Translations under genes and position numbers: made by a program
In this document: one piece after another, positions 9,471 to 17,031 of the stretch
Numbering within the stretch: the first letter of the stretch is position 1
Layout of the letters: the number at the start of each line of letters is the position of its first letter
Source: JBCCFK01 sp965262315
Lineage (GTDB): Bacteria; Actinomycetota; Acidimicrobiia; Acidimicrobiales; UBA8592
Assembly: GCA_965262315.1 (NCBI GenBank)
Contig: CBDHFJ010000115.1
Location: forward strand, 1-30,271
Length of the DNA stretch: 30,271 bases
Direction: 5' to 3'
Notes under the pieces: model-generated
Database searches by the model: none
What the model was told of the DNA's origin: nothing
The model's input: only the letters and a program-made list of their open reading frames with translations

Positions 9471-9833
9471 TCAGCGTGGCTCGCCCCGAAGCTCCAGGAT
9501 GCGGGCCCGAACGGTGGCGATGCGGGCATGGATGTCCGCCTCGTGCTGTTCGAGGTCTCGCTGGTGGCGCTCGAGCTCGGCAACGTCGTCCCAGTCGGGT
9601 CGATGACCGTGACCGCCAGCGGGTCGGCCGCCATCGTGGTCACGATGACGTCGACCGCGTCGGCGATCCAGGCGGGCGGCGTGCGCCCGCCGACGTCGGT
9701 CCTTGCGCGCCCGCTTGCGAGCCAGGCGCTCCTCGTCGGAGCGGGGGGTGTCGTCGTGGTCGACGCGGACCTGCGGTCCGTCGGGGTCGTTGGAGTCGTA
9801 GCGGATGGATGTGGTGTGTCGGCTTCTCGACAT
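9471..9833 (-). CDS. Unrecognised 120-aa protein, probably with two compensating frameshifts
   Basis: The ATG at 9833 is preceded by GAGGAG at 8 nt, 24 bp downstream of padR, so this is the second gene of a padR operon. The raw frame encodes a charged N-terminus (SDEERLARKRARKDR) and a C-terminal helical, coiled-coil-like segment (DDVAELERHQRDLEQHEAD, ending ILELRGEPR). The middle of the raw frame (about 9600-9697) is arginine/histidine-rich with many A/T third positions. The neighbouring frame there reads TPPAWIADAVDVIVTTMAAD, then PLAVTVIDP, with G or C in every third position. One extra base near 9695-9703 and one missing near 9596-9599 would join these into one protein of the same length. 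I do not recognise the family, and the middle part could mediate dimerisation. Confidence 0.55.
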   Translation of the reverse strand: MSRSRHTTSIRYDSNDPDGPQVRVDHDDTPRSDEERLARKRARKDRRRRAHAARLDRRRGRRHRDHDGGRPAGGHGHRPDWDDVAELERHQRDLEQHEADIHARIATVRARILELRGEPR

Positions 9834-9857
9834 GCGGTCGTCTCCTCGTGGGGGTCG

Positions 9858-10343
9858 TCAGTCGACGTCGGCCGTTTCTGTTCGATCGGTGGCGACGTCA
9901 GGCCCGTCGTCGGGCCGAGGGATGTGGTGGGTGTCATCGACGCCCTCGTCATTGGTCGGGGTCGCTCGCCCTCGGTCGTGCCGGTCCAGGAATCTGGTCA
10001 GCGCATCGGCGGTGCCACGGAGGCGTTCCGCCCAGTCGTCGAGGGCTTCGATGCCGTCATCGGTGATCTCGTAGACGCGCTTGGCGCGGCCCGCCTCGCC
10101 TTCGTCCCATTCGGACGCGACCAGGCCGTCGTCCTCCAACTTGCGGAGGAGTCGATACAGATTCCCGACATCGACGCGCTCCACCGGCATGAACGCGGTC
10201 AGCTCGTCGGCGAGCTCGTAGCCGTGCGCGTTGCCCTCTCGGAGCAGCAGCAGCACGGCCGGCTCGACGAAACGAGCCACGGCGCCCGTGCGGCGGCCTC
10301 GGCCGTGGCGGCGCTTGCGACGATCTCGTGGATGATCCGGCAT
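9858..10343 (-). CDS. PadR-family transcriptional regulator
   Basis: This is a 161-aa winged-helix repressor. ARFVEPAVLLLLREGNAHGYELADEL and VDVGNLYRLLRKLEDDGLV form the PadR DNA-binding domain, with the wing GRAKRVYEITDDGIEAL, followed by a helical dimerisation segment (WAERLRGTADALTRFLDRH) and a charged tail. The frame is open further upstream, but the ATG at 10343 is chosen because a TTGACA/TATGTT promoter ends 6 nt before it. The palindromes in and next to that promoter suggest autoregulation. PadR proteins typically respond to phenolics, antibiotics or cell-envelope stress. The divergent target may be the secreted protein gene at 10491. Confidence 0.88.
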   Translation of the reverse strand: MPDHPRDRRKRRHGRGRRTGAVARFVEPAVLLLLREGNAHGYELADELTAFMPVERVDVGNLYRLLRKLEDDGLVASEWDEGEAGRAKRVYEITDDGIEALDDWAERLRGTADALTRFLDRHDRGRATPTNDEGVDDTHHIPRPDDGPDVATDRTETADVD

Positions 10344-10349
10344 GCAGTC

Positions 10350-10388
10350 AACATAGGTGAACAACATATATATGTCAACAACATATGT
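10350..10388 (-). promoter_or_regulatory. padR promoter with palindromic operators
   Basis: On the minus strand, TTGACA (10378-10373), a 17-bp spacer and TATGTT (10355-10350) lead into the ATG 6 nt later, a leaderless start. Two palindromes, ACATATATATGT (10364-10375) and ACATATGT (10381-10388), overlap or adjoin the -35 box. The ATGT/ACAT half sites resemble known PadR operators. The AT-rich tract stands out sharply from the surroundings. Confidence 0.72.
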
Positions 10389-10490
10389 GAGTTGGAGAAT
10401 CTCGAGAATTTCTTCGGCTGGGGTGTAGGGATCGGCAGCAGTCGGCGTCTCCCCCACACACCAACCCCCAACTCCCGAGGAGACGGACCC

Positions 10491-11591
10491 ATGAACACCC
10501 CCAACCCCCACACCACACCCACCGGTCGCCGAGTGGCAGCGCGAGCACTCGCGGCGCTGTTCCTGCTGACCGCGGCGGTCCTGGCGCTGGCCCCCGCGGC
10601 GTCGGCGGCCCCGTTCGACGAGCTCGAGCTCGTCGAACTCGACGACATCGTCGAACCGGACGTGCCGCTCGAGCTCGACATCCTCGACGACATCGTCATT
10701 CCCCTCCCCCCGGTCTCTGCCGACGCCGAGGTCGACTGCACCGACGGGATGATCGACGTGGAGATCGGCAATCCGACCGCGGCCTTCGTGGTCCTCGAGG
10801 TCTGGATCGACGACGAACTCGTCGCGAACCCGGCCGTGGGCCCCGGCCTGGCCTGGATCGACTCGTACCCGGCCGAGGAGAACTCATCCGTTGCCGTGCG
10901 GGTCGAAGGCACGAGCACGCTGCTCGACACCGTGCTCGACGTCGACTGCCTCAGCGCGGACCCGTGGTTCGAGTTCATCCCCAACTGCGGCGTCGGCCAG
11001 GCGTGGGTCGAGCTCGGCAATCACGGACCCGACGTGGCGACGATGGGTGTCCACTACGAGGACCTGCCGTTCGCACCTGGGCTGGTGCTGCCCGGCACCA
11101 GCAGCGTCCAGCCGCTCGCGGTGGCCCCGAACACCTTCGTGGCATTCACCATCGAGGCGGACGGCGAGGCCATCCACACCGACGGCTGGTTCTTCGACTG
11201 CCCCGTGCCCGAGCCGGACCCGACGCCCGCACCGGCCGAGCCGACCCCGGCCCCGGCCCCGACCGAGCAGCCATCGGGCGGCCACGGCGCCGACGCCGGC
11301 GCCGGCGACACCGGCGAGGAGATCGCTGACACCGGGGACATCGAGCCCACCGACCCGACCGACGCCGGCGACGAGATCGAGGCCACCGACGAGGCCGAGG
11401 CCGGCGACGAGATCGAGGGCACCGAGACCGACGCCGTCGAGGTGGCCACCGGTGAGGACGAGGTGGCCGTGGCTGCCGGCCTCGACACCGACGGCGGTTC
11501 GTCGCCCGTCGGTCTGCTGCTGGCCCTGCTGTTCGTCGTGGGCGTCGCCCTCATGGTCGGGTCGGTCGCAGCGATGAAGCTCCGACGCTGA
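10491..11591 (+). CDS. Secreted acidic protein with signal peptide and C-terminal membrane anchor
   Basis: The product is 366 aa. The ATG at 10491 has a strong AGGAG 8 nt upstream. Residues 1 to about 37 form a signal peptide: a twin-Arg-containing positive region (GRRVAARALAAL), a hydrophobic core (LFLLTAAVLALAP) and an AxA site (ASAA). The mature part holds two similar beta-rich segments with four cysteines (DCTDG, DCLS, NCGVG, DCPVP) of the kind seen in extracellular beta-sandwich repeats, then a Pro-Ala-rich stalk (EPDPTPAPAEPTPAPAP) and an acidic Asp/Glu/Thr stretch with DEIEATDEAEAGDEIEGTE. The C-terminus is one membrane helix (GLLLALLFVVGVALMVGSV) followed by KLRR. There is no LPxTG motif. 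It is probably a surface-displayed protein of unknown function, possibly controlled by the divergent PadR. Confidence 0.8.
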   Translation: MNTPNPHTTPTGRRVAARALAALFLLTAAVLALAPAASAAPFDELELVELDDIVEPDVPLELDILDDIVIPLPPVSADAEVDCTDGMIDVEIGNPTAAFVVLEVWIDDELVANPAVGPGLAWIDSYPAEENSSVAVRVEGTSTLLDTVLDVDCLSADPWFEFIPNCGVGQAWVELGNHGPDVATMGVHYEDLPFAPGLVLPGTSSVQPLAVAPNTFVAFTIEADGEAIHTDGWFFDCPVPEPDPTPAPAEPTPAPAPTEQPSGGHGADAGAGDTGEEIADTGDIEPTDPTDAGDEIEATDEAEAGDEIEGTETDAVEVATGEDEVAVAAGLDTDGGSSPVGLLLALLFVVGVALMVGSVAAMKLRR

Positions 11592-11626
11592 CTTGCCGAC
11601 GCCCGAACGCCCAGCCAACCCGTGAC

Positions 11627-11650
11627 GTGCGACCCCACCCGGGGTCGCAC
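11627..11650. terminator. Bidirectional hairpin terminator between the secreted-protein gene and pyrE
   Basis: A perfect 10-bp stem (GTGCGACCCC with GGGGTCGCAC) and an ACCC loop lie between convergent genes ending at 11591 and 11662, placed to stop transcription from both sides. Confidence 0.82.
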
Positions 11651-11661
11651 GTTCGCGTCCT

Positions 11662-12225
11662 TCAGGCCGACGGGGGAATCACCGGGTCGATCCCGAGGTC
11701 GGCGTAGGTGGCCATCGGGAAGTACTGCATGCCCCGCCCTTCGATCAGCGGGCGGGCGCTGTCGCCACGGTCGATCAGGGTGGCGACGGCCACGCAGACG
11801 GCCCCCTCGGCCTCCACCGCGTCGACCGCCTTCATCAGCGAGCCGCCGGTGGTGATCGCGTCCTCGACGATGATCACCCGATCGCCCTCGCTCAGGCGGG
11901 TGCCCTCGATGAGCTGGTTGGTGCCCCGCCCCTTGGGCTCCTTGCGCACGAAGAACCAGCGGCAGCGGGCGACGCCGGCGATCCCGATCGTCAGCGCGTC
12001 CGCGCCCAGGGTGGGCCCGCCGACCGCGTCGAACTCGACCCCGGCGAGCCGGAGCGCGTCGACGATCGCTCGGCTCGCAACCTCGAGATCGTCGAAATGG
12101 GCGACGGCGAGCTTGCCGTCCACGAACACGTCGCTCATCGCACCCGAGGCGAGTTGCACCGGCTCGGGCAGGCGGCGAAGTCCCTTCGCCTTGACGATGT
12201 CGATGGTCTGCTGGCGAACGTCCAT
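11662..12225 (-). CDS. pyrE: Orotate phosphoribosyltransferase
   Basis: PyrE joins orotate to PRPP to give OMP in pyrimidine synthesis. The 187-aa product has the PRPP-binding motif VIIVEDAITTGGS, the catalytic-loop stretch FFVRKEPKGRGTNQLIEG with its Lys residues, and the N-terminal LASGAMSDVFVDGKLAV segment. The ATG at 12225 lies 7 nt after a TAGTGT -10 box and lacks a Shine-Dalgarno sequence, so the message is probably leaderless. The gene is divergent from the phosphatase gene with only 24 bp between the starts. Confidence 0.93.
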   Translation of the reverse strand: MDVRQQTIDIVKAKGLRRLPEPVQLASGAMSDVFVDGKLAVAHFDDLEVASRAIVDALRLAGVEFDAVGGPTLGADALTIGIAGVARCRWFFVRKEPKGRGTNQLIEGTRLSEGDRVIIVEDAITTGGSLMKAVDAVEAEGAVCVAVATLIDRGDSARPLIEGRGMQYFPMATYADLGIDPVIPPSA

Positions 12226-12232
12226 GCGTCGG

Positions 12233-12242
12233 ACACTACTTT
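12233..12242. promoter_or_regulatory. Overlapping divergent -10 boxes for pyrE and the phosphatase gene
   Basis: TAGTGT on the minus strand (12238-12233) and TACTTT on the plus strand (12237-12242) share two base pairs. Each is exactly 7 nt from its ATG (12225 and 12250). Two polymerases could not occupy both at once, so expression of the two genes is probably mutually exclusive at any moment. Confidence 0.6.
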
Positions 12243-12249
12243 CGGGACC

Positions 12250-13045
12250 ATGACCGACTCCTCACCCCCCTCCCCGCCCACGCTCGCCGGAGTCCTCAAC
12301 TTCCGCGAGATGGGCGGTCTCAGTGGACGCCTGGGCACGATCGCGCACGGCCGTCTGTACCGCAGCGGCCATCTGGCCGAGGCCACCGACGACGATCTCG
12401 CTCAGCTGACCCCGCTGGGCATCGGCCCGGTGGTCGACTTCCGCCAGGATGCAGACCGCGACGGCGACGGCGGCCACGACCGCCTGCCCGCCGGTGCGGA
12501 GGGCGTGCTGTTGCCGGTCGCCGACCCTGGTGGAGCCGGCGCCGAGTTCCGCCGCATGCTCATGGACGGAGACGCCGACGCGATCAAGGCGCGCTACGGC
12601 GGCGGCCAGGCCGCGACCCAGGCGGTCGAACAGACCGTCGCCCAGGCGACCGACCCGGCGAAAGCAGGCGGTCTACGCCCGGTTCCTGCGGCTCGTGGTC
12701 GACGCCGAACAGCCCCTGTTGTTCCACTGCTCGGCCGGCAAGGACCGCGCCGGCTGGGCCGCGACCCTGGTCGGGATCGCGCTGGGCATCGGCGACGACG
12801 ACCTGATGGAGCACTACCTGCTGTCGAACGTGCATCGCCCGGTCGAGCAGCGCCTGGAGTACTACCGGGGCCGCGGGATCGACGCGGAGGTCATGCTGCC
12901 GTTCCTGCGCGTCGACGAGTCGTACCTGCAGGGAGCGCTCGACGCCGTCGACGCCTCCTGGCCCTCGCGCGAGGCCTACCTGGCCGACGCGCTCGGCTTC
13001 GGCGCCGATGACATCGAGCGCCTCCGAGCGAGCTACCTCGCCTGA
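12250..13045 (+). CDS. Tyrosine phosphatase (IphP / Y_phosphatase3-like), frameshifted
   Basis: The product is a dual-specificity-like protein tyrosine phosphatase. The N-terminus LAGVLNFREMGGL and LYRSGHLAEATDDDL are family hallmarks. The catalytic P-loop is HCSAGKDRAGW, with the Cys nucleophile and Arg. The frame breaks at 12661-12663, where one extra A in GAAAG shifts ATDPA from the continuation KQAVYARFLRLVVD. The repaired length is about 264 aa. The C-terminal part includes YLQGALDAVDASWPSREAYL. The start ATG at 12250 is set by the -10 box 7 nt upstream. The stop is followed 16 bp later by the next gene, whose Shine-Dalgarno sequence lies in the gap. Confidence 0.9.
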
Positions 13046-13061
13046 TGCAGGCGGAGGCTCG

Positions 13062-14141
13062 ATGACCGAGGAGTCACCGCTGGCACTCCAGCTCGGCGTG
13101 CGGGTCGAACGCAACCGCGCGCCCGCGGTCGCCGACATCTGCCGGGCGGCCGCGCTGGCCACCATCGAGCTGCTGGCCGATCGCCGGTCCGCTCCCGGCG
13201 GTGCGTGGCACGAGGCCGTCGCCGCCTGGAACGGTGCCCGGATCCGCAAGCTCGTGCGCCGTGGCCGGGGATCGGCCTGGCTCCGAGCGACCGAAGCCGA
13301 GGGGGTGACGGTCTCCCTCGACGGTGTCGAGGTGCGGGCCTTCGTCCCGGGCCCGATGGCGGAGGTCGCCGGCCCGGTCGCCAAGCTCCAGATCCAGTCC
13401 ACCGACCTGCCGGCTCCCGCCCGCGTGGACCACGTGGCGCCGGTGGGCGGGCTCACGCTCGCGGTGACGCCGGACGTGGACATGAGCTGGGGCAAGCAGG
13501 CGGCGCAGTGTGCGCACGCGGCCCAACGCGCGTGGATGACCACGGGACCGGACGAGCAGGCCGCGTGGGCCCGCGCCGGACGCCCGATCCGGGTCGTCCA
13601 CCCGACGCCCGAGCTGTGGCGCGAGTTGCTCGACTCGGCCACCACCGTCATCCGCGACGGCGGCTACACCGAGATTCCCGCCGGCACCACCACGACGTGC
13701 GCGTGGTGGCACCGGCCCTGGCAGGAAGGAGCCACCATGGCTCGAACCGAGATCCGCCTCGGCGGACCCAACGAAGCACGCATCGGACTCTCCCGTGCGG
13801 TCCGGGTGGGGCCCCACGTGAACGTCGGCGGGACGGCGGCGATCAACCAGGACGGCTCGAATGTCGACGCCGACGACGTCCGGGCCCAGGCGGTTCGGAT
13901 CTGGGAGATCATCGCCGAGGCGCTCGAGGCAGCCGGGGCCGGGCTGCACGACATCGTGCGCACCAGGACGATGCTGGTCGATCGCGCCGACTTCGAGGTC
14001 GTCTCCGCCGTCCGACGTGAGGTCCTCGACGGCACGATGCCAACCGACACCATCGTCGAGGTCAGCGGCTTCATCGATCCCGCATGGCGCCTCGAGATCG
14101 AAGTCGACGCCATCGTGGCCGAGGTCGAGGTCGATCCATGA
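13062..14141 (+). CDS. Fused frame: PTH2-type peptidyl-tRNA hydrolase and RidA-like protein
   Basis: One uninterrupted 359-codon frame carries two proteins normally separate. Residues 1 to about 130 are an N-terminal extension seen in actinobacterial PTH2 proteins (NGARIRKLVRRGRGSAWLRA, AKLQIQSTDL). Residues about 135-222 are a PTH2 domain, which recycles peptidyl-tRNA: DMSWGKQAAQCAHAAQ with the catalytic Lys/His region, then RVVHPTPELW and VIRDGGYTEIPAGTTT. Residues 226-359 are a RidA/YjgF domain (enamine/imine deaminase family): ARIGLSRAVRVGPHVNVGG, GLHDIVRTRTMLVD, VEVSGFIDPAWRLEIEVDA. The join WWHRPWQEGATMAR contains an internal ATG with its own Shine-Dalgarno sequence, so RidA may also be made alone. 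A single base change turning TGG 13719-13721 into TGA would separate them. The start at 13062 follows GGAGG. Confidence 0.85.
   Translation: MTEESPLALQLGVRVERNRAPAVADICRAAALATIELLADRRSAPGGAWHEAVAAWNGARIRKLVRRGRGSAWLRATEAEGVTVSLDGVEVRAFVPGPMAEVAGPVAKLQIQSTDLPAPARVDHVAPVGGLTLAVTPDVDMSWGKQAAQCAHAAQRAWMTTGPDEQAAWARAGRPIRVVHPTPELWRELLDSATTVIRDGGYTEIPAGTTTTCAWWHRPWQEGATMARTEIRLGGPNEARIGLSRAVRVGPHVNVGGTAAINQDGSNVDADDVRAQAVRIWEIIAEALEAAGAGLHDIVRTRTMLVDRADFEVVSAVRREVLDGTMPTDTIVEVSGFIDPAWRLEIEVDAIVAEVEVDP
13724..13739 (+). promoter_or_regulatory. Internal ribosome-binding site and start for the RidA part
   Basis: GGAAGGAG lies 6 nt before ATG 13737, in frame with the upstream PTH2 part. The stretch looks like a normal gene start rather than linker coding sequence. 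From here a 134-aa RidA of ordinary length would be made (13737-14141). Confidence 0.6.
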
Positions 14142-14779
14142 GCGACGAACGCGAGTGGCTGATGGTCGGCGAGGACGGCGTCGCCCGCTGCTGGTGGCCC
14201 GGCACCGACGATGAGCTGTACCTCACCTACCACGACCACGAGTGGGGCATGCCGGTCGTCGACGACACCCGCCTGTTCGAGAAGGTGTGCCTGGAGGGCT
14301 TCCAGTCCGGCCTCGCCTGGATCACCATCCTGCGCAAGCGCGAGAACTTCCGGGCGGCCTTCGACGGCTTCGACATCGATGCGGTGGCCTCGTACACGGG
14401 CAAGGACGTCGACCGCCTCCTGAACGACGCGGGCATCGTGCGCCACCGCGCCAAGATCGAGTCCACGATCAACAACGCCGACCGAGCCCTCGCACTCCAA
14501 GAGGAGTTCGGGTCCCTCGCGGCCTACTTCTGGTCGCACGAACCAACCGAACGCGAACCGGACCTCCGCGACGATTGGGCCTTCCCGGTGCCGTCGATCA
14601 CCGAGACATCGACCCGCATCAGCAAAGACCTGAAGCGGCGGGGCTGGACCTGGGTCGGCCCCACCACGATCTATGCGTTCATGCAGGCGATGGGGCTGGT
14701 CAACGACCACCTGCCCGGCTGTGAGGCGGGCGCTCGGGTCGAGGAGGCCCGGTCCGCGCTGAAGCGCCCCACGTCGTAG
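14138..14779 (+). CDS. tag: DNA-3-methyladenine glycosylase I
   Basis: Tag removes 3-methyladenine from alkylated DNA, the first step of base excision repair. The 213-aa product has all zinc ligands of the family: Cys18 (RCWWPG), His32 (TYHDHEWG) and the C-terminal His and Cys in NDHLPGCEAG. The base-recognition Glu53 lies in CLEGFQSGLAW, and FVGPT-type sequence is present as TWVGPTTIYAFMQAMG. The start overlaps the previous stop as ATGA, so it is coupled to the PTH2-RidA frame. The identification is firm. Confidence 0.95.
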   Translation: MSDEREWLMVGEDGVARCWWPGTDDELYLTYHDHEWGMPVVDDTRLFEKVCLEGFQSGLAWITILRKRENFRAAFDGFDIDAVASYTGKDVDRLLNDAGIVRHRAKIESTINNADRALALQEEFGSLAAYFWSHEPTEREPDLRDDWAFPVPSITETSTRISKDLKRRGWTWVGPTTIYAFMQAMGLVNDHLPGCEAGARVEEARSALKRPTS

Positions 14780-14784
14780 CCACC

Positions 14785-14790
14785 TATTGT
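14785..14790 (+). promoter_or_regulatory. -10 box of a leaderless promoter for the crotonase gene
   Basis: TATTGT lies exactly 7 nt before the ATG at 14798 in the 18-bp gap after tag. There is no Shine-Dalgarno sequence. Spacing matches the other leaderless starts in this window. A -35 box is not obvious. Confidence 0.5.
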
Positions 14791-14797
14791 CCCGAGC

Positions 14798-15559
14798 ATG
14801 ATCGTCGAATACGAGACCCGTGGTCGGGTCGCCATCATCACCCTCAACCGCCCCGAGGCCCGCAACGCGGTGAGCAACGAGCTCGCTGTCGCGTTGGAGG
14901 AGGCCGTCGACCGGATGGAGGCCGACGACGAGGTGTGGGTGGGCATCCTGGCCGCCAACGGCCCCGTGTTCAGTGCCGGCGCCGACCTGAAGGCCATCGC
15001 CGCCGGCAACGCCAACCTCGGCACCGAGCGCGGCGGCTTCGGCGGCTTCGTCGTCCGCGAGCGCACCAAGCCGGTCATCGCCGCGGTCGACGGCTTCGCC
15101 GTGGCCGGTGGCTGCGAACTCGTCCTGGCCTGCGACATGGTCGTGGCCTCGACGAACGCCGAGTTCGGGCTGCCCGAGGTCAAGCGATGCCTCGTGGCCA
15201 TGGCGGGCGGCACCGCTCGCCTCCCCAAGAAGCTGCCACCGAACATCGCCATGGAGGTCGCCCTCACCGGCGACAACATCACCGCCGAGCGGGCGCACGG
15301 CTTCGGCCTCGTCAACATCCTGTGCCAGCCGGGTGAGGTCGTGGACAAGGCGATCGAGCTGGCCGACCGCATCAACGCCAACGCCCCGCTCGCCGTCCGC
15401 GCAACGCGCCAGGCGGTGCTGGGCGGCGCCTTGGTGGACGACGCCGAGGGGATCCGCATCGCCGCTCGCGCGTTTGCACCCGTCGCGGCAAGCGAGGACG
15501 CCAAGGAAGGCCCCCTGGCATTCGTCGAGAAGCGCCCGCCGGTGTGGCAGGCCCGCTGA
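14798..15559 (+). CDS. Enoyl-CoA hydratase (crotonase family)
   Basis: This is a 253-aa crotonase-fold enzyme. The oxyanion-hole segments are FSAGADLKAIAAG and the Gly-rich VAGGCELVLACD. Both acid/base glutamates of the true hydratases are present: Glu107 in GGCEL and Glu127 in FGLPEV. The C-terminal part (ALTGDNITAERAHGFGLVN) matches the family. It probably hydrates trans-2-enoyl-CoA in fatty acid or related acyl-CoA degradation. The exact chain length is not readable. The last 16 bp overlap the start of the Nudix gene, so the two are coupled. Confidence 0.9.
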   Translation: MIVEYETRGRVAIITLNRPEARNAVSNELAVALEEAVDRMEADDEVWVGILAANGPVFSAGADLKAIAAGNANLGTERGGFGGFVVRERTKPVIAAVDGFAVAGGCELVLACDMVVASTNAEFGLPEVKRCLVAMAGGTARLPKKLPPNIAMEVALTGDNITAERAHGFGLVNILCQPGEVVDKAIELADRINANAPLAVRATRQAVLGGALVDDAEGIRIAARAFAPVAASEDAKEGPLAFVEKRPPVWQAR

Positions 15560-16194
15560 CCCCGCCGTCGGGCGATCCCGTCGACCACGACGACGCGCTC
15601 CGACGGCGCCTCGCTGCCAACCTCGCCGCCCACGACCGGGTGACCCTGGACGATCCCGACCGTCGACACGCCGCGGTGGCCATCACCGTGGTGCCGGGGC
15701 CCGAGGGCGCCGGGTTCGTCCTGACGCGTCGCAGCGTGGGCCTGCGCGCCCACTCGCACCAGTACGCGCTGCCGGGCGGCCGCCTCGACGCGGGCGAGAC
15801 ACCTCCGGAGGCGGCGCGGCGGGAGCTCCACGAAGAGGTGGGCGTCGCTGCGTCGCACGGTGAGGTCCTCGGGGTGCTCGACGACTATCCGACCCGATCG
15901 GGGTACGTGATCACCCCGGTCGTGATCTGGCCCGACACCGAGGTCCGGTTCGAGGCCCAGCCCGAGGAGGTCGACCAGATCTTCGTCATCGGCCTCGACG
16001 AGCTGGACCGTCCCGACTCGCCCCGCTGGATCCCCATCGAGGAGAGCGAGCTCCCCGTGCTCCAGCTGCCGCTGCGGAATCGCCTGATCCACGCGCCCAC
16101 CGGCGCGCTGCTCTGGCAATTCCGCGAGGTGGCCATGCACGGCCGTACCGTCCGGCTCGACCGGGTCGAGGAGCCGGTCTGGGCCTGGCGCTGA
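15544..16194 (+). CDS. Nudix hydrolase, CoA pyrophosphatase-like (second copy)
   Basis: This is a 216-aa protein starting at GTG 15544 inside the end of the crotonase gene. It contains a CoA-Nudix-like lead-in (LTRRSVGLRAHSHQYALPGG) and a complete Nudix box (GGRLDAGETPPEAARREL, then HEEVGV). The 16-bp overlap with an enoyl-CoA hydratase and the crotonase gene that follows suggest a role in trimming CoA or acyl-CoA pools. It is only distantly like the Nudix gene at 3184 outside the motifs, so it is not a recent duplicate. Confidence 0.87.
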   Translation: MAGPLTPPSGDPVDHDDALRRRLAANLAAHDRVTLDDPDRRHAAVAITVVPGPEGAGFVLTRRSVGLRAHSHQYALPGGRLDAGETPPEAARRELHEEVGVAASHGEVLGVLDDYPTRSGYVITPVVIWPDTEVRFEAQPEEVDQIFVIGLDELDRPDSPRWIPIEESELPVLQLPLRNRLIHAPTGALLWQFREVAMHGRTVRLDRVEEPVWAWR

Positions 16195-16234
16195 CCACCG
16201 CAACGCCGTGCGATGGCGTGGCACGATGCTCGCC

Positions 16235-17026
16235 ATGACCTACGAGTTCATCCTCGTCGACGAGCCTCGGCCGCTCGTGCGGCGCATCACCATGAACCGG
16301 CCCGAGAAACGGAACGCGATCTCGACGCCGATGCGAAACGAGATCATGGACGCCCTCGAGGCCCACGACGGCGACGACGACGTCCGGGTCACGATCATCC
16401 GGGGTGCGGGGCCGTGCTTCTCCTCGGGCTACGACCTCACGAGCGGCGGCCTCATGACCGATGCGCCGTTCCACACCGCCGGCGGCGACGGGCAGTGGGC
16501 CCGCCACGTCACGGAAGCGTGGCTGCGCCTGTGGGATCTGGCCAAGCCCGTGATCGCCGAGATCCACGGCTACGCCTTGGCCGGTGCGACCGAGCTGGCC
16601 GCGGCCTGCGACCTCGTCTACGTCGCCGAGGACGCCGAGGTGGGCCATCCGGTGGTCAAGATGCTGAGCCCGCCCGACTTCAACTATCACCCGTGGCTCG
16701 TCGGCGTCCGCCACGCCATGGAGCTGATGCTCACCGGTGACGCCATCGACGGCCGCACCGCTGCCGAGATCGGCTTCGCCAACCGGTCGTTCCCGGCGGA
16801 CGAGCTGGAGGCGGAAGTCCTCGACGTCGCATCCCGGGTGGCGAAGGTGGCGCCCGACCTCCAACAGATCAACAAGCGGTCGGTGCGGCGGGGCATGGAG
16901 ATCATGGGGATGCGCACGGCGATCCGCGGCGCCACCGAGATGCAGGCACTCGCCCAACACGCCCCGTCCGTCCAGGAGCTCAAGAAGAACGCGCTCGCGA
17001 ACATCAAGCGAGCCGTGCAGGATTGA
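16235..17026 (+). CDS. Crotonase-family protein with one catalytic Glu replaced
   Basis: This is a 263-aa crotonase-fold protein. The oxyanion hole is visible in CFSSGYDLTSGG and ALAGATELAAACD, with Glu120 in the first acid/base position. The second position, Glu in the FGxPE loop of hydratases, reads VGHPVVKML here, so Val takes its place. This fits crotonases that do other chemistry, such as isomerases, hydrolases or decarboxylases. The start MTYEFILV at 16235 is preferred. Upstream in-frame starts at 16208 and 16226 would add a few basic residues. It ends 5 bp from the convergent usp gene. Confidence 0.86.
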   Translation: MTYEFILVDEPRPLVRRITMNRPEKRNAISTPMRNEIMDALEAHDGDDDVRVTIIRGAGPCFSSGYDLTSGGLMTDAPFHTAGGDGQWARHVTEAWLRLWDLAKPVIAEIHGYALAGATELAAACDLVYVAEDAEVGHPVVKMLSPPDFNYHPWLVGVRHAMELMLTGDAIDGRTAAEIGFANRSFPADELEAEVLDVASRVAKVAPDLQQINKRSVRRGMEIMGMRTAIRGATEMQALAQHAPSVQELKKNALANIKRAVQD

Positions 17027-17031
17027 GTGGG

